A stretch of 29,414 nucleotides of DNA from Tieghemiomyces parasiticus (GCA_027575765.1 JANBPT010000584.1:1-29414); one strand, 5' to 3'. Numbered from the stretch's first letter, positions 1 through 11,196 are shown. Notes: generated from the sequence alone by a model not told the origin. Numbers and translations: made by a program.

Positions 1-1397
1 GGCATCGATAGTGCCCTTTGAAAATTAGGACATGGACGAATACCGGCAGAGAATCGGGTGCTGTGGTCACGATGGCAATATGGTGAATTCTTATAACGCC
101 ATTCCCCCCGTTGGCTTGCGTTAAGCCCAGCATGCCCCGCTTGCGCCACTCTATAATTTGCACGATAGGAAATATAGGGAGCTGCAATTGTAATACCCGA
201 GTTGTCCCCCATAGTAAGCTGCCCCCTCAGCAATTCGTTGGCACTGGCCTACCCTAGACTGGTCCATACGCCCTCCCCCTTCAACCCTGTCTATCTACGC
301 TCTGTCCCTCATTGTTCCGCTAAATTGATTTTTCTCGGCGAGGACGCCTGCCCCGTCCCATGATTTAGGAATTCCTACCAAATTCTCGAATGACGTACCC
401 TGCTTTTGGTTTTTCGAAAAAGAGGTCACGGCTTCCTATGTCCTTTGTCTGGCCGGTTGTCTTTTTCACACTCATTATAGGTTATCATGGCGCTTTCGGA
501 AAACCCTGTACACTATTCTGTGCCTTGCTGCCATCTTGTGACATGCAGCCCGCAAGCCATGGCTGGCGTTCATTTCGATAGCCGATGCAGACTTGTGGCT
601 GAGGGGCCACCGCCTGAATATAGAAACGGCCCTTCATGAGACTTATTGTTACGGCCAGCGGCGCGGAGTGAACTATGGTCCAGGTGAATTGGTTCTTCCG
701 TGTACGGACGTCGTGGGCCATCGTCGGCTAAGCTCCGCATTCATCATGCTCGGCCCGTGCGCGTAAGTTGCTGCCCCTCCCCCTTTCTCTCTCTCCCTCA
801 TTCTTGAATTCTCAGCCCGTGGCACTCGCACACCAGATGAGTATACAAAGAAAAGGGGAAGGGAACTCAACTTCTTTGTTGCTCATCCAATCAAACTGTA
901 ATAGATGGAGGGCGCCCTTGGTTAGTGCCCGTTCCTGTTGGGCCGTACATTGTATTTCGACAAAAAATCATCCCCAGCTTCCCATTGGACGTTAGTTGGG
1001 GTCACATAATGACAGAGTTAACAATGCCATAGCTGCTCTACCTCCACCATTTAGTCCCACCCCCTCCTCTACTGCCGGTAGACACCAACTCACAGGAAAC
1101 CATAATCATTCCTGCCCTAATGCAAGATTGAAGGCGTGCCGTAATATAATCAGCCGATTGGCTCTTAAACGAATAGTATCTAGCGCCTTTGCAGATAGGC
1201 GCAACAGCAAAGCTATCTAGCCGCACTCCGCTGGCGCATGTGGGAACTACAGTTATGCTCCAATACTCCCAAAAACATAAAATTATCATAAACGGCTGAT
1301 ACATTGATAAGGGGGGGGGCTTTTCTTATTATATACTACTTTATCCTCGTTTTATGGCCCAGCGGGAGGTAATAACGGGTAAATTAGGACATATGCA
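1..1397. other. Left-end region, no gene recognised
   Basis: Only short, poorly coding ORFs occur on either strand, none with a family motif or convincing splice sites. A run of nine G lies at 1311-1319. The last few hundred bases presumably hold the 3' untranslated region of the minus-strand gene that stops at 1398. A terminal exon of a gene lying to the left cannot be excluded. Confidence 0.6.
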
Positions 1398-4300
1398 TCA
1401 TAGAAACATGGGAAAATATGGTGCAGTGGCCGGAAGATTCCGACGCAGTACTGCATACACAACCTCACGCATCTCGTCTACTTCCTCCTCAGTACACAAG
1501 GCGTTTTCTTCCCTAGCGCCCGGAAGCGACCGGAGGTACGCGGCCCAGTGCCCGGAAGCAGGCACCGACACGGTAGTTTCCTTCTCACCAGCCTTGGAAT
1601 TATCGATGCTAGCCGTCGGGCTTGGCGGGTTCAAGCTAAGTGGTGGCGGGTCAGAGACAGCGATGGTCACTGCCGTCATCGGAGAGGTCAAAGCGTTGGC
1701 CGTCATCATCGCTGACGGCCGGGTGTAGCGCGTATCATCTACTCCGCCGTTATGTACGTGATGTAACTGTGCCATCCGGCGGAGGTATACGGGCCACACA
1801 CATCCGTACAACAGGCGTGATAAGTCGCCGGCCGTCAAATGGGCATAGAGCGGATCGAGTAGGTCGAGTGGGTGGTATATCAGGCGGGCGCGGATCAAAT
1901 AGGTCGTCAGCGCGCGGACGAGGTCGAGCTCCGCGGTAAAGGTGGTGGCCAATTTGGTGTGCTGGAGGTTGAAGAACCCTGTCAGGCTGGCTAGGAGACT
2001 GGTGATAAGTGGACCGGCTTCGAGGATGCACCCCGGGTGGTCGACCGTGAGGAGCAGAAGGGCGATGCCGACGGGCTGCTGGCGACAGCGATTGAGGAGT
2101 CGCACGTCCCGAAGGAATGGAATGGGCCGCGGGAGGTGCTCTTCATAGCGCGAGACAGGACCCTGGTAGAGGAGGGGCTGGAATTGGTGAAGGACAGCGC
2201 GAGTGATGGTGTACATGCGATCGCGGCGGTCTGACGCATCCGTTGGGAGGGCCACGGCCAAGGTGAAAAAGTCGACGAGGCGGGCGTCCACAGTCGTGCT
2301 GGCGACCGAGGTCCCCAGGATCGGGGCGCCGTCCGTGGTAGATCGTGAGGCCGTGGTTTCGAATTGGGCGGGCCCCAATAACATACCATCTTCCAGTACA
2401 CTGTGAGCATTGGTGAGGCCCACCTGAGAAGATGGCATCGGACCTGTGGCAGCGGCGGTGACGGCGGCAGAAACAGTCCGCGCGCGGGTGAGCTTACTGG
2501 TCGGATCGTAGTACAACGGGGCCTGGGAGGCCTGTTGGGTAAGCGGCGAGACGATACTCCCGGCATGCACGATGTCCCAGTAGGCGAGGAGGGTACCCGA
2601 GGGTGGGGCTGGAACGTTCGTGTCGGTCGACCCGAATAGCGAAGGCGGGTCATTCTGGTTCTTACCGCGGCGGAAGGAGGCCTCATGGGGCTCGGGCCGC
2701 CGGTCACGCTTGCGCTTGTTATCCCGGAATCGGCCTGGCCCACCCCCGGCCGGGGCGGGTGGCGCCTGATCCGAGCGGCCTCGCGCGGCCGTGCCCAGGG
2801 TGGATGGTTTATAGTCCGGTAGGAGCAAGTCAACCAACCATCCGGGCAGGCCCGCGGCCGACCCCCAGGTACCGCCTTCCAGACCTCGCTCGCCCTCGGT
2901 GGCCTGGCGGCCCACCGCTAGACCGAACGACGCATCAGCGGGATCGTCCGCAGTCACCTTATCCAGGGCCGTCTGGAGCGACCGCTGGTAAGTCCGTGGA
3001 GTGAACCACAAGCATAAGGCGGCATCAACAAGTTGGGTGAAGGTGGGCGTGGTCCGGCACAGGTAGAGTAGCAGATCGCGTAGCAGTCGGCGTAGCTGGG
3101 CGCGGAAACACAACCGGGGCGTTTCTCCCGCGGGGGTGACCACGGTGGTGTGCAGGATTTGTTCCCGGAGGTAAACCAAAAAGGTGCGTAGGGCAAAGGT
3201 CTGACCGGCCAGACTGGCGCGGAACCCGGGCTCGTCAATGACACACTGGTAGATGAGTCGGTAGAGTTTAAGGGCAAGTGGGACCTCAGCCTGCAGCCGG
3301 CGGCTGGGTACTGGTACGCACAAGTCGGCCAGTGGGTCGAGGGAGACGGTGAGGGCGCGCTCGGCAAGGCGGACCAGACGGGTAACGGATGCCAGGCAGG
3401 CTGCACGGAGGTCACAGGCAAGGGCGCGCGCAAAGAACCCCTTCTGGGCGGTGGGGCTGCGGCTGAGGACTACAAGGGTTAGCAGACGGTCCACGAACGG
3501 CCGATAGGCCGACCCGAGCAGATCCGGGCGGGAGTCGAGGTCGTGGAGGAGCTGGCCCAAAGTATTAGCGGTACTGCCGGTGTTCAACACCTCACAAGCT
3601 GACAGCAGCTGGGCCAGGAGGTGGGTTTGTAAGAGGAACGAACTGTGTGGAACCCGCGGAACTTCGAGGCGTTCGGCGACCAGGGTGAGCGGGAACATGG
3701 GGTCCGGGTCTTCATCGGCACCGGACCGGGCTGGGTTGCAATCGAGCCAGAGGGTGTATAGAGCGTTGTGGCGCGCGGCTGGCCTTCCGTGGAGGGCCAC
3801 CAATTCGATGAGGTCGAGGTACAGGTACGATGAGGACTCGGAAATGATGCAGGTCGGAGCGTCAAGCCCAGGCTTGGCGTGCGGACAGCGTGTGTGCGCA
3901 TGCCAGTCGGTCAGGAGGGAGGTGAGCCGCTCCTCAAACTCGCGAAGGACGCTAAGGGTTAGCGCCGTCACCGAGGCGGCCCCGGCTGGCATAGTCGGAG
4001 AAACCATCGCTGCGGATGCGTGGCCAGATCCACGGGCCCCGGTAGGCCCGTGGGGTCGGTGGGAGCGAGGTCCCACGTCGGCCGATCCTGAGGGCATAGG
4101 AAATCGCACGGACCGTTGACACCACAACACCAGGTGCCGGAATAGGGTATTGCAAGCTGGTAGGAACGTCTTGGCGAGGGCAATCTCGGATTCCGTCGCG
4201 CCCCGGGTCGTTGTCGTCGTTGAGGCACCCCCCGGAGCCTCTGCGGTGGTCGCTTCTGGCGGATGCGCCCATGTTCGGCACATTCCGCCGTTGAGCCGGT

Positions 4301-4787
4301 GGAGGTACAACGTGAGCTGTTGTAAGATATCGTACCATGTGTATAGGGCCTGCGGGGACAACTTGCCTCCGCTGATGGCCGCGGTGGCCCACGTCAGGAA
4401 CTGTTTGGGAAAGGCCAAGGCTGGTCCCGCCGCTGTTTCGCCCGTCTCCCTCATAGGGGTGTCCCTGTCGGCCCCCTCCTCCTCCTCTTCCACCGGCTTG
4501 TACGCATCTGGGTAGAGCTGCGACACGCCGTGCTCGTACTCGACTTCGAGGATACGAATCAAGTCGGCAACCGTGTGCTGTGGCCAGAGGTTGGTAATGT
4601 CGTCAAAAAACGGGCCTGGTGACCCGTCTGAACGAGGTCGGCACAGGTCTACCAGGACATAGCGGATGGCCAGCGGGGGAGCCGGCGGGGCTGGGGAATC
4701 CACATCCTGAATGTAGGCCAGGTAGGCTTCGAAGGGCTTGTCGAGGGAGGGTGGGAGGGCCCCATCCTCCTGCATGTGGTCGGGCAT
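1398..4787 (-). CDS. Large intronless protein of unknown function (1,129 aa)
   Basis: The longest open frame in the window, GC-rich and strongly codon-biased like the recognised genes, so it is almost certainly coding. The frame stays open upstream to 4949, but that first codon is GTG; the first ATG is at 4787 and is used here. I do not recognise the family. The N-terminal two-thirds are rich in Leu/Ala helices resembling an alpha-solenoid. A Pro/Gly and basic linker around residues 690-740 contains a KRKRDRR-type cluster that could be a nuclear localisation signal. A second helical block follows, and the tail ends in an acidic-start helix (TEEEVDEMREVV). No signal peptide or membrane segment is evident. 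The overall shape would suit a scaffold subunit of a nuclear complex, but that is inference. The leader carries a CA repeat, and an intron between about 4935 and 4793 (GTACGC to TCTCAG) is possible upstream of the ATG. Confidence 0.8.
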   Translation of the reverse strand: MPDHMQEDGALPPSLDKPFEAYLAYIQDVDSPAPPAPPLAIRYVLVDLCRPRSDGSPGPFFDDITNLWPQHTVADLIRILEVEYEHGVSQLYPDAYKPVEEEEEGADRDTPMRETGETAAGPALAFPKQFLTWATAAISGGKLSPQALYTWYDILQQLTLYLHRLNGGMCRTWAHPPEATTAEAPGGASTTTTTRGATESEIALAKTFLPACNTLFRHLVLWCQRSVRFPMPSGSADVGPRSHRPHGPTGARGSGHASAAMVSPTMPAGAASVTALTLSVLREFEERLTSLLTDWHAHTRCPHAKPGLDAPTCIISESSSYLYLDLIELVALHGRPAARHNALYTLWLDCNPARSGADEDPDPMFPLTLVAERLEVPRVPHSSFLLQTHLLAQLLSACEVLNTGSTANTLGQLLHDLDSRPDLLGSAYRPFVDRLLTLVVLSRSPTAQKGFFARALACDLRAACLASVTRLVRLAERALTVSLDPLADLCVPVPSRRLQAEVPLALKLYRLIYQCVIDEPGFRASLAGQTFALRTFLVYLREQILHTTVVTPAGETPRLCFRAQLRRLLRDLLLYLCRTTPTFTQLVDAALCLWFTPRTYQRSLQTALDKVTADDPADASFGLAVGRQATEGERGLEGGTWGSAAGLPGWLVDLLLPDYKPSTLGTAARGRSDQAPPAPAGGGPGRFRDNKRKRDRRPEPHEASFRRGKNQNDPPSLFGSTDTNVPAPPSGTLLAYWDIVHAGSIVSPLTQQASQAPLYYDPTSKLTRARTVSAAVTAAATGPMPSSQVGLTNAHSVLEDGMLLGPAQFETTASRSTTDGAPILGTSVASTTVDARLVDFFTLAVALPTDASDRRDRMYTITRAVLHQFQPLLYQGPVSRYEEHLPRPIPFLRDVRLLNRCRQQPVGIALLLLTVDHPGCILEAGPLITSLLASLTGFFNLQHTKLATTFTAELDLVRALTTYLIRARLIYHPLDLLDPLYAHLTAGDLSRLLYGCVWPVYLRRMAQLHHVHNGGVDDTRYTRPSAMMTANALTSPMTAVTIAVSDPPPLSLNPPSPTASIDNSKAGEKETTVSVPASGHWAAYLRSLPGAREENALCTEEEVDEMREVVYAVLRRNLPATAPYFPMFL

Positions 4788-5287
4788 GTCACCAGCTGAG
4801 AATTGGGAAAAGTCCACAAATGCAATGTTCAAATGGGAGTAGGTAGACACGCAAAAATAATCTCCGGGGAAGAGTGCACTGAAGGGAAGGGTAGGTGTGC
4901 GTGTGTGTGTTCTGAGCTCGGGGCGTACCTGTGGGCGTTGGACAACCACGACGGTATAGCCCCGCTGGCCCGTTGACTAAGGCCACCCTGATTAACTTAG
5001 GGTGTATAAACCCGGAACCCTCTGGTTAATAAGGTGTACCTCCTTCATTGTCTAAGTGGCAGTCGCGTAGCTACTCCTGCTATCGACCACAGGTCCATTT
5101 CTAATGCCAACGTGCGCCAGATTTAAGCCTGCCTGGCTTAACTACAAAACGTCCTTCCTAGGTTGACGCTATTTATGGATCGGTAAGTTACAAAAACAGT
5201 AGGGCAGCAAGTATTTTAAATTCAAAGCCGCGTCATCAAGGTAGCACCGGAACAGATAATCTTTGGTCAACAGTCCAGTACCGAACG
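4788..5287. other. Spacer between two minus-strand genes
   Basis: Holds the leader of the large unknown gene on the left and the 3' end of the FAD synthase gene on the right. The sense (minus) strand of the leader has a CA-rich tract at 4895-4910. No ORF of interest and no RNA gene was seen. Confidence 0.6.
4895..4910 (-). repeat. (CA)n tract in leader of the large unknown gene
   Basis: Plus strand reads GTGTGCGTGTGTGTGT, so the minus (sense) strand is a CA repeat about 110-120 nt upstream of the ATG at 4787. Similar sense-strand CA tracts lie in the leaders of the MFS gene and the mannosidase gene. Confidence 0.85.
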
Positions 5288-6384
5288 CTACGATTTACCG
5301 GCCGGATTCCGGCCGTGCCGCTCGCTGCTGCAATCAGTTAGCGTCCAGGCTGGTTCGAACCCGCCAGGGGATTTGGGGCTGGCTAGGATGGGGTTGGGTA
5401 CGGTGGTCCGGCGGTCGCCTAGCGAGGTGTATCTAGGAGAAGGATGAGCGGACAGAGACGGATGCTAAAGGGTGAGTCGGAGGGAAAACTTCGCCTGGCC
5501 ACCACCAGGTGAGACGTTCGGCCTGTGGCCATATACAATGAACACCATCTCCTGCGCACGCCGTTTTTCAACTTACCCTTGGTCATAAAGTGAGCAGTAG
5601 GGCACCTGGAGGGTCCGTAGGAGGCACCAGATATCGTTATACGTCCAGGCGAGGATGGGATTAACGCGGACAAACCGGGGCCAGTCGCCGTCGGTCGGTG
5701 CAAAGGTGGGCATCGTGGCTCCGTGTGGGTCGCTCCGCCGGGTCCCGACAATGATGGCCTGGATCTGGGGCTTTCGACGCATAAACTCATGGAGACCAGC
5801 TTTTAGCGGACCAGGCGTGCGTACGATATCGAGACGATGTCGCTGCGCGGTAGAGTCGACGAAAGCCTCCAGCTCCGGGAAGGTGTCTGGCTCGGTCACG
5901 TAGGCGACGGCCAGGGGAGCGGCGTCCGGGTAATGATGGAACAGGATGGCGGTGGTGATTTCGAGGAGGACTGTACAATCCTTGCCGCCGTTGAAGCTCA
6001 GGGCGATGTTGTCGGGGCTGCTTGGGCCAGGAGGTAGGTAGGTATAGGGGCGGACTCGTCAGCCGTGTTGAATGTGGGTGGCTTGTCACCAGCCAGCAGT
6101 AAGCCAGGACATTCTCTCCGATAGAGGGGAGAAGGAGGGGGGCACTCGGGCTGCATCGACAGCCCGTTCAACGCGGCGCAGACGCTGTCTGTCGGCGTGC
6201 GTGCCATGGCAGGCTCGGCACGCCTGCCCGCAGGTAAGGTGAGATGGCCGGACCCAACCTACCTATACGTATCTAGGGCTTGCTCGATAATTTCAATGGC
6301 CTCCTGTACCCGTTGGGCGAACGGAGTCTTCCCGTGGGCCAGCTGAACGAGGCTTTCGTATGTACAAGACACGGACGTGGTCAT
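5288..6384 (-). CDS. FAD1: FAD synthase (FMN adenylyltransferase), PAPS-reductase-like
   Basis: Adenylates FMN with ATP to give FAD, the last step of flavin cofactor synthesis. Exons on the minus strand: 6384-6263, 6020-5577, 5432-5288; introns GTAGGT...AAG and GTAAGT...TAG. Joined length is 236 aa, somewhat shorter than yeast Fad1. Visible motifs: the PP-loop SFNGGKDC at about residues 49-56, split just upstream by intron 1; GTRRSDP at 133-139; the FAPTD-x-DWP block at about 147-155; WTYNDIW; and VPYCSLYDQGYTSLG, whose GYTSLG is created exactly by joining exons 2 and 3. These are the diagnostic motifs of eukaryotic FAD synthase. No N-terminal molybdopterin-binding domain like that of human FLAD1 is present, as is usual in fungi. 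No targeting peptide is obvious, so cytosolic action is likely. The start ATG at 6384 is the first in frame in exon 1. Confidence 0.95.
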
Positions 6385-7693
6385 ACTGAGCGGACGAGTC
6401 GTCGGTGTGATCAGATGAGGTGCGAGAGCGGACGTGAAGCGGCAAGGAAGAACCACACGCCCGAATGGGGATGCAAGGTAAATGGAGAGGCTGATGTGGC
6501 ACTGTAAAGGGCACCTGAGAGAGCGCAAAGTGGCGTGCCTAGTGGATGGAATGATACCAAGAAGGAATTGCGGGCCCGAAATCCGCTTACGTTAGTGTGC
6601 CCTGGTAGCTTTGGGCTTAGGATATCACCATCCTGAAAAATGTATGAGGGGGCCATCAATGGGCGTAGGCTGAGCTAAGAGCAGCAGGGGCGGCTCCAAG
6701 ATGGTGCACAACATTGCCATGGTCCCGTAGACGGTCGTACTTCTGTTCCACCATCCATTTTTAATAACGAGATACTGACTTTGGGCCACTGGCCGTTTCA
6801 GTTAACCAGAAGTGTAAGGTCGCCTGGAGCAGAGCCAGACCGTGCTCCACAACAGCCCTGGTAGACACAGCCCCATTCGGCGGGCATCGCCAATAGGAGC
6901 GGGCGTATCTGGACGTTCAGACAAAGACAGCGCCCGGATAGGGCAAGCACCACACCCTTCGGAGGGGTGTGTACACGGGGCTGCGGCGTGGTTCAGTTAC
7001 GGTTGGACTGCACTGCGCTGGGTTCAACTCCGAATCAGTCCCCGCCAGTTTTGGAGGGAAGCGGGCCTAGCTTGGCTAGCAATTTGCACCCTATGCCCCA
7101 GACTTGACAAGCCCCCTCCCCGTCGGCCGCGGTTCAGAGATACAACTAGGTTGCGTTGCCGCCCACGTCGTTCTGACCTCCCGGACATTCATTCGGGCCC
7201 CCTTCCACACCACATCCCCTGCAATGCCCATCGCACAACAGCACGCGACGGCCTATGTTGGCGTATTGGCCCTTGGCAAGAGGGGAAGGTAGTCAGTTGG
7301 GTGCCGATCTGAAGGTGGATCAGGGAGGGGGAAGGGAGGCAGGAGGGCGGAACGAAAACAAGCGCCTGAGTGCGGCGCGCTCTCTGCGCCGTCCCACTGG
7401 CGGAACCCACGATTTGTTTACGTTTTTTTCACCACCCTGTGAGAGCTCCTGGGCCTCGGCCTGTGTTTACACTCGTACCTGGCCCTGGTGCTCCGACTCC
7501 TTTCCACATCGCCCCGCCTCTTACGGCTCTTCCCGACTCATTACTATTGTTTGGCTCTCGTACCAGGAATACTCCCCATTTGCCTATAATAATTTACCTC
7601 CTTCATTCGCAACCCACCCCGCGGCATCGGTCCTGCGCACTGCTCCCCATCGCGCGGGTCCATACTCCCTTCTTTCCTCGCTGCTTCTGCAGA
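6385..7693. promoter_or_regulatory. Divergent promoter region between FAD1 and the GCK-III kinase
   Basis: About 1.3 kb separate the start of FAD1 (minus) from the proposed start of the kinase (plus), so the region should hold both promoters. The right part (about 7380-7690) is pyrimidine-rich on the plus strand, the pattern seen before other starts in this window. No convincing TATA box or other known element was identified, and the ORFs here show no family motif. Confidence 0.6.
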
Positions 7694-10637
7694 ATGGTAA
7701 GCTGCCTGCCAAGTCGATACCACACAGAATGCCAACCTTAAGTCCGCCCTGTCCGTTCGACGTATGCGTTCGCTATGGTAACCTGTCGGGGCCGCCAGGC
7801 TAACTGCGTGCCATCGTTCACGGCCGCGACTGGATTGGTGCCGATTGCCTTTCCCAACTTGACCCAGCCCCAATCTCCCTGGACACGGCTTACTAACGGT
7901 GAACTACTTTGCCCATTTCCTCTCATGTCACGTCTTCCAGTTGCGTCAAAATGCTCAGGGCCTGACTTCGGTCGACCCTGAGGAGCTCTATGTCCGTCAG
8001 CAAAAGATCGGTAAGTCTACTATGTGAGACCAGGGAACTAGTCTCGTCTTTCCATCTGACATCAATTCGCCAAATATAACCAGGATACATCTACTAATGT
8101 CCATGTCCCTGGCCACTCCTCTTGCGACTGCTACCATCATAGGCAAAGGCTCCTTCGGCGAAGTTTACAAAGGGTAAGCAGTAGTGCACTAAAAGTGGGC
8201 CAGGCAGTGTTGCCTATCAATCCTGCCGAAGCCACGTTTCCTAATGTAGAATAGCCGCCCGTTGTAATTAACAACTATTTTTCCCGTTACTGTGTATCTC
8301 CCCCCCCCCCTCAGATACGACCGGTCCAACAAACGGCCCGTCGCTATCAAGATTATCGACCTGGAGAGCGCCGAGGACGAAATCGAGGACATTCAGCTAG
8401 AGATCCAAATTCTGGCCCAGATGGACTCGCCGTTCGTCACGCGATACTTTGGGTCCTACCTGAAAGGCTCAAACCTTTGGATTGTGATGGAGTACTGCGC
8501 CGGCGGTTCCTGCGCCGACCTGATGAAGCCCGGGCTTATTCCGGAACTCTATATCGCCATCATCATGCGCGAGATAATCCGCGGCCTGGAGTATCTGCAC
8601 AACGAAAAGAAGCTGCACCGTGACATCAAGGCTGCCAACATCCTCATCTCGTCCACGGGTGACATCAAACTGGCCGACTTTGGTGTGTCGGGCCAGCTCT
8701 CGGCCACCATGACCAAGAAGAACACTTTTGTCGGTACGCCTTTTTGGATGGCCCCTGAGGTAATCAAGCAGTCCGGCTACGGGCCCAAGGCCGATATCTG
8801 GTCCTTGGGTATCACAGCCATCGAACTGGCAAAAGGCCAGCCACCCTACGCCGAGCTGCACCCGATGAAGGTGCTCTTCCTCATTCCCAAGAACGAGCCC
8901 CCGGTGCTGGCAGGCGATTTTTCCAAGCCCTTCAAAGAGTTTGTGGCCCTATGTCTCAATAAGGACCCATCCCTTCGCCCCACCGCCCGTGACCTGCTCA
9001 AACACCGGTTCATCCGTAGCGCCCGCAAGACCTCGTACCTGATCGACCTTATTGAACGGCGCGACCGGTTCCTCATGGCCCGTGGCGGTCCGAGTTTGGC
9101 CCAGATCGGTATCACCCCGCGGCCGCGTCCTCCGGCGGGCAAACACGAGAGTTCCGAGCCGCCGTCGGAGTCCAGCGGTGGCGAGGATAACTGGGATTTC
9201 GGCACCGTGAAGCCGGTGCCCGCCAAGCCCACAACGACTACATCGGCTAGCCCGCTCCCGCCCCTTCCCGTGCCACGGGCTCCGCCGGGCCCCAGTCGCG
9301 GCTACTCGTCTGACGCATCCGAGTCCACCGACTTGGCGCCCCCGTCGAGCGGTCAGTACCGGCAGCGAGCCGCGTCAGCGATCCCTACCCCTGCCTATGG
9401 CGGCGACCTCCCAACCCCCGCCAAGCCTGCCGCCCACGGGGCCCATCCCATGTCCAATCCGCCGTCCCCCCGCGCCCACCCGCACAACCGCCCCAGTACA
9501 CCGTCGGGCCTCGAACGACCCGGGTACCGCTCGAATCAACCTCCTGCCGGCCGGGAGATTTCCTCACCTCTGCCCTCCGGCCCTGGTGCCCATCGGCCCC
9601 TGTCCATGCCCCCGACCAAGACGGCCGCACCTGCGGTATCGCGCGCCAAGGAAGCCACCCCGCTCCCCGCGACCCCCTCCACACCGACCCGCCCGACAGG
9701 ATCGGTGCCCCCGATCGACCGTACGACCTCGTTTGGTAACGCCCGGTCCAATGGGCCCACCGGTCCACCGCCTCCGCTGGCCAGTACCAAACCAGTGTTG
9801 TCGTCGTCGCCATCAGCCATCAAAGCTCCCGTTCCCAGCAAGTTACCATCGACCGAGTTTAAGAACAATCTGTTTATCAGCAACTATTTGCGCCGTGGCT
9901 CGCCATCCAACGACTCGTCGTCCGAAACCGCCGAACCGGCTGCACGTGAGCCCCCGCGGCCCATTCAAACCTCCCACCCGGTGCCCGCGGCATCCCCAGC
10001 CCCGCCCGCGGGCCCCGGATTCCGAGGGCCAGGTTCGGGGGCCTCGTCACCCGCACCCCCGGCCTCGCCGTCGGGTAACCGCGAGTTTACCCCGCAGCTG
10101 CGACGCGTAACCAACCCGATCGGCATGCAGGCCCTCCCGACTAAAACCGGGACCTCTCCGACCCCGTCGCGTCTCCCGCATCCGCCCAAGTCCACCGGCG
10201 GGGGCGGCGGACCGGGTTCGCCCACCACCGCCAAACCCATCTCGGCGGTGACCCCCGTCAATGCCTCATCTTCCGGCTCGCCGTCGGCCGCATCGTTCCA
10301 ACCGCGTACGACCCATGGCAGTGGCTTTGGTGGGATGGGTGGGCCGACCCCGGGGAACGTCGCCGGCGTTCCGGGTAGCCCCAGCTCCAATCGGGTGACC
10401 TTCACCTTTACGTCGCCTCATACGTCCCACCGCCAGGTGATCGACCCGGTCATCCGTCAGATGCAACTACGTACCCCACACTTACCGGCCCGCAACGCCC
10501 TCAAGACCCTTGGTGAGGCCTTCCACCGCGTCGAAATGGAGATCCCGGGGATTGCTGAGAAGCTCCTGCAGGCCTGGGTGGACGCGAGCCGCGAGGTGAG
10601 GGCACCGGGGGTGAGCCGACCCCAGACTCCACGTTAG
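7694..10637 (+). CDS. Ste20-family serine/threonine kinase, GCK-III subfamily (MST3/MST4-like)
   Basis: Proposed exons 7694-7696 (ATG only), 7941-8010, 8143-8173, 8315-10637, giving 808 aa. The catalytic domain covers about residues 17-280: glycine loop GKGSFGEV (25-32) formed by joining exons 2 and 3, ATP lysine in VAIK (K47), alpha-C Glu64, HRDIKAAN (D138, N143), DFG (D156-G158) and GTPFWMAPE with activation-loop Thr172/Thr176. The preceding PEELY and the DEIEDIQ stretch are typical of GCK-III kinases (MST3, MST4, YSK1; fungal relatives act in polarity and septation networks). A low-complexity Pro/Ser/Gly tail of roughly 430 residues follows. The last 60 residues are again conserved-looking: a helix with the [10 protein letters not shown] motif matches the C-terminal segment by which GCK-III kinases bind CCM3/PDCD10 in STRIPAK. 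The kinase identity is secure. The first exon is the weak point: ATG|GTAAGC at 7694 is preferred over ATG|GTAACC at 7774. The intron 3 acceptor follows an 11-C tract. Confidence 0.94.
8300..8310 (+). repeat. C11 polypyrimidine tract at a splice acceptor
   Basis: Eleven consecutive C directly precede TCAG at the 3' end of kinase intron 3. It probably serves as the polypyrimidine tract; the exact run length may also be subject to sequencing error. Confidence 0.8.
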
Positions 10638-11174
10638 GGTGGAGGCGAGGGGGAGGGGGGAGGCTGGGTTGCTAGCTAATAGACCCTCGGGACACTCTTC
10701 TCCGTCTGTATTCGTTAAACCCGTTGGGCCGTATTGTTTTGCTTTTTTTTTTCTATAATCAGTGGTCAATATTTCCTCATTCTGAGGATATTATCGGTTT
10801 CAAGAGTCAGTATCTTCTTCCTACCCCCCCCCGCATATTTTTCTACGCTACTCGCCACCCTTGTCCGTACATACATACCACCCCGTATCTCCTATTCGCA
10901 CGCTATTAACCCTTGTTCACCAATCGTCCGTCCCTAACGTACCGGGTCCGTGATAGACCATCGACTATTCTGTCTACCCATTTTTCAGCAATCACGGTTT
11001 AACTCGCTTCTCAATAGAGGAAGGGGAGAGGGTCGCTTTACTACCCGCTACTAAAATATATCGTTTATTGATAGTAGCGCAAACCGGATTGGCCAGGCTC
11101 CGCTAGGACGATGAGGCCCGTGAGCCAACCATGTTCCTGCGCTTTCTATATATCTGGTCTGTGTCCAAAAAAAG

Positions 11175-11183
11175 TTATCTGAT
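11175..11183 (-). promoter_or_regulatory. GATA site, exact ATCAGATAA (minus strand)
   Basis: Plus strand TTATCTGAT; the minus strand is a full match to ATCWGATAA, the consensus of SreA/SRE-type fungal iron-regulatory GATA factors. First of seven in the cluster; 14 nt before the overlapping inverted repeats. Confidence 0.65.
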
Positions 11184-11196
11184 GAGGCCTGCCTCC

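Noticed and set aside
1311..1319. Homopolymer runs of G or C (also at 8300, 12003, 15267)
   Set aside because: Noted as simple repeats only; no sign that they shift a reading frame or indicate a regulatory switch.
1991..2833. 280-codon minus-strand ORF in another frame of the large gene
   Set aside because: Arg/Pro/Ser-rich out-of-frame translation of GC-rich coding DNA; the main frame is longer and has normal protein composition.
5349..5366. GGTTCGAACCC, which resembles a tRNA T-loop / B box
   Set aside because: The flanking bases do not form a 5-bp T stem on either strand, no acceptor or anticodon stem is found at the right distance, and the stretch lies inside FAD1 exon 3 (GGFEPAW).
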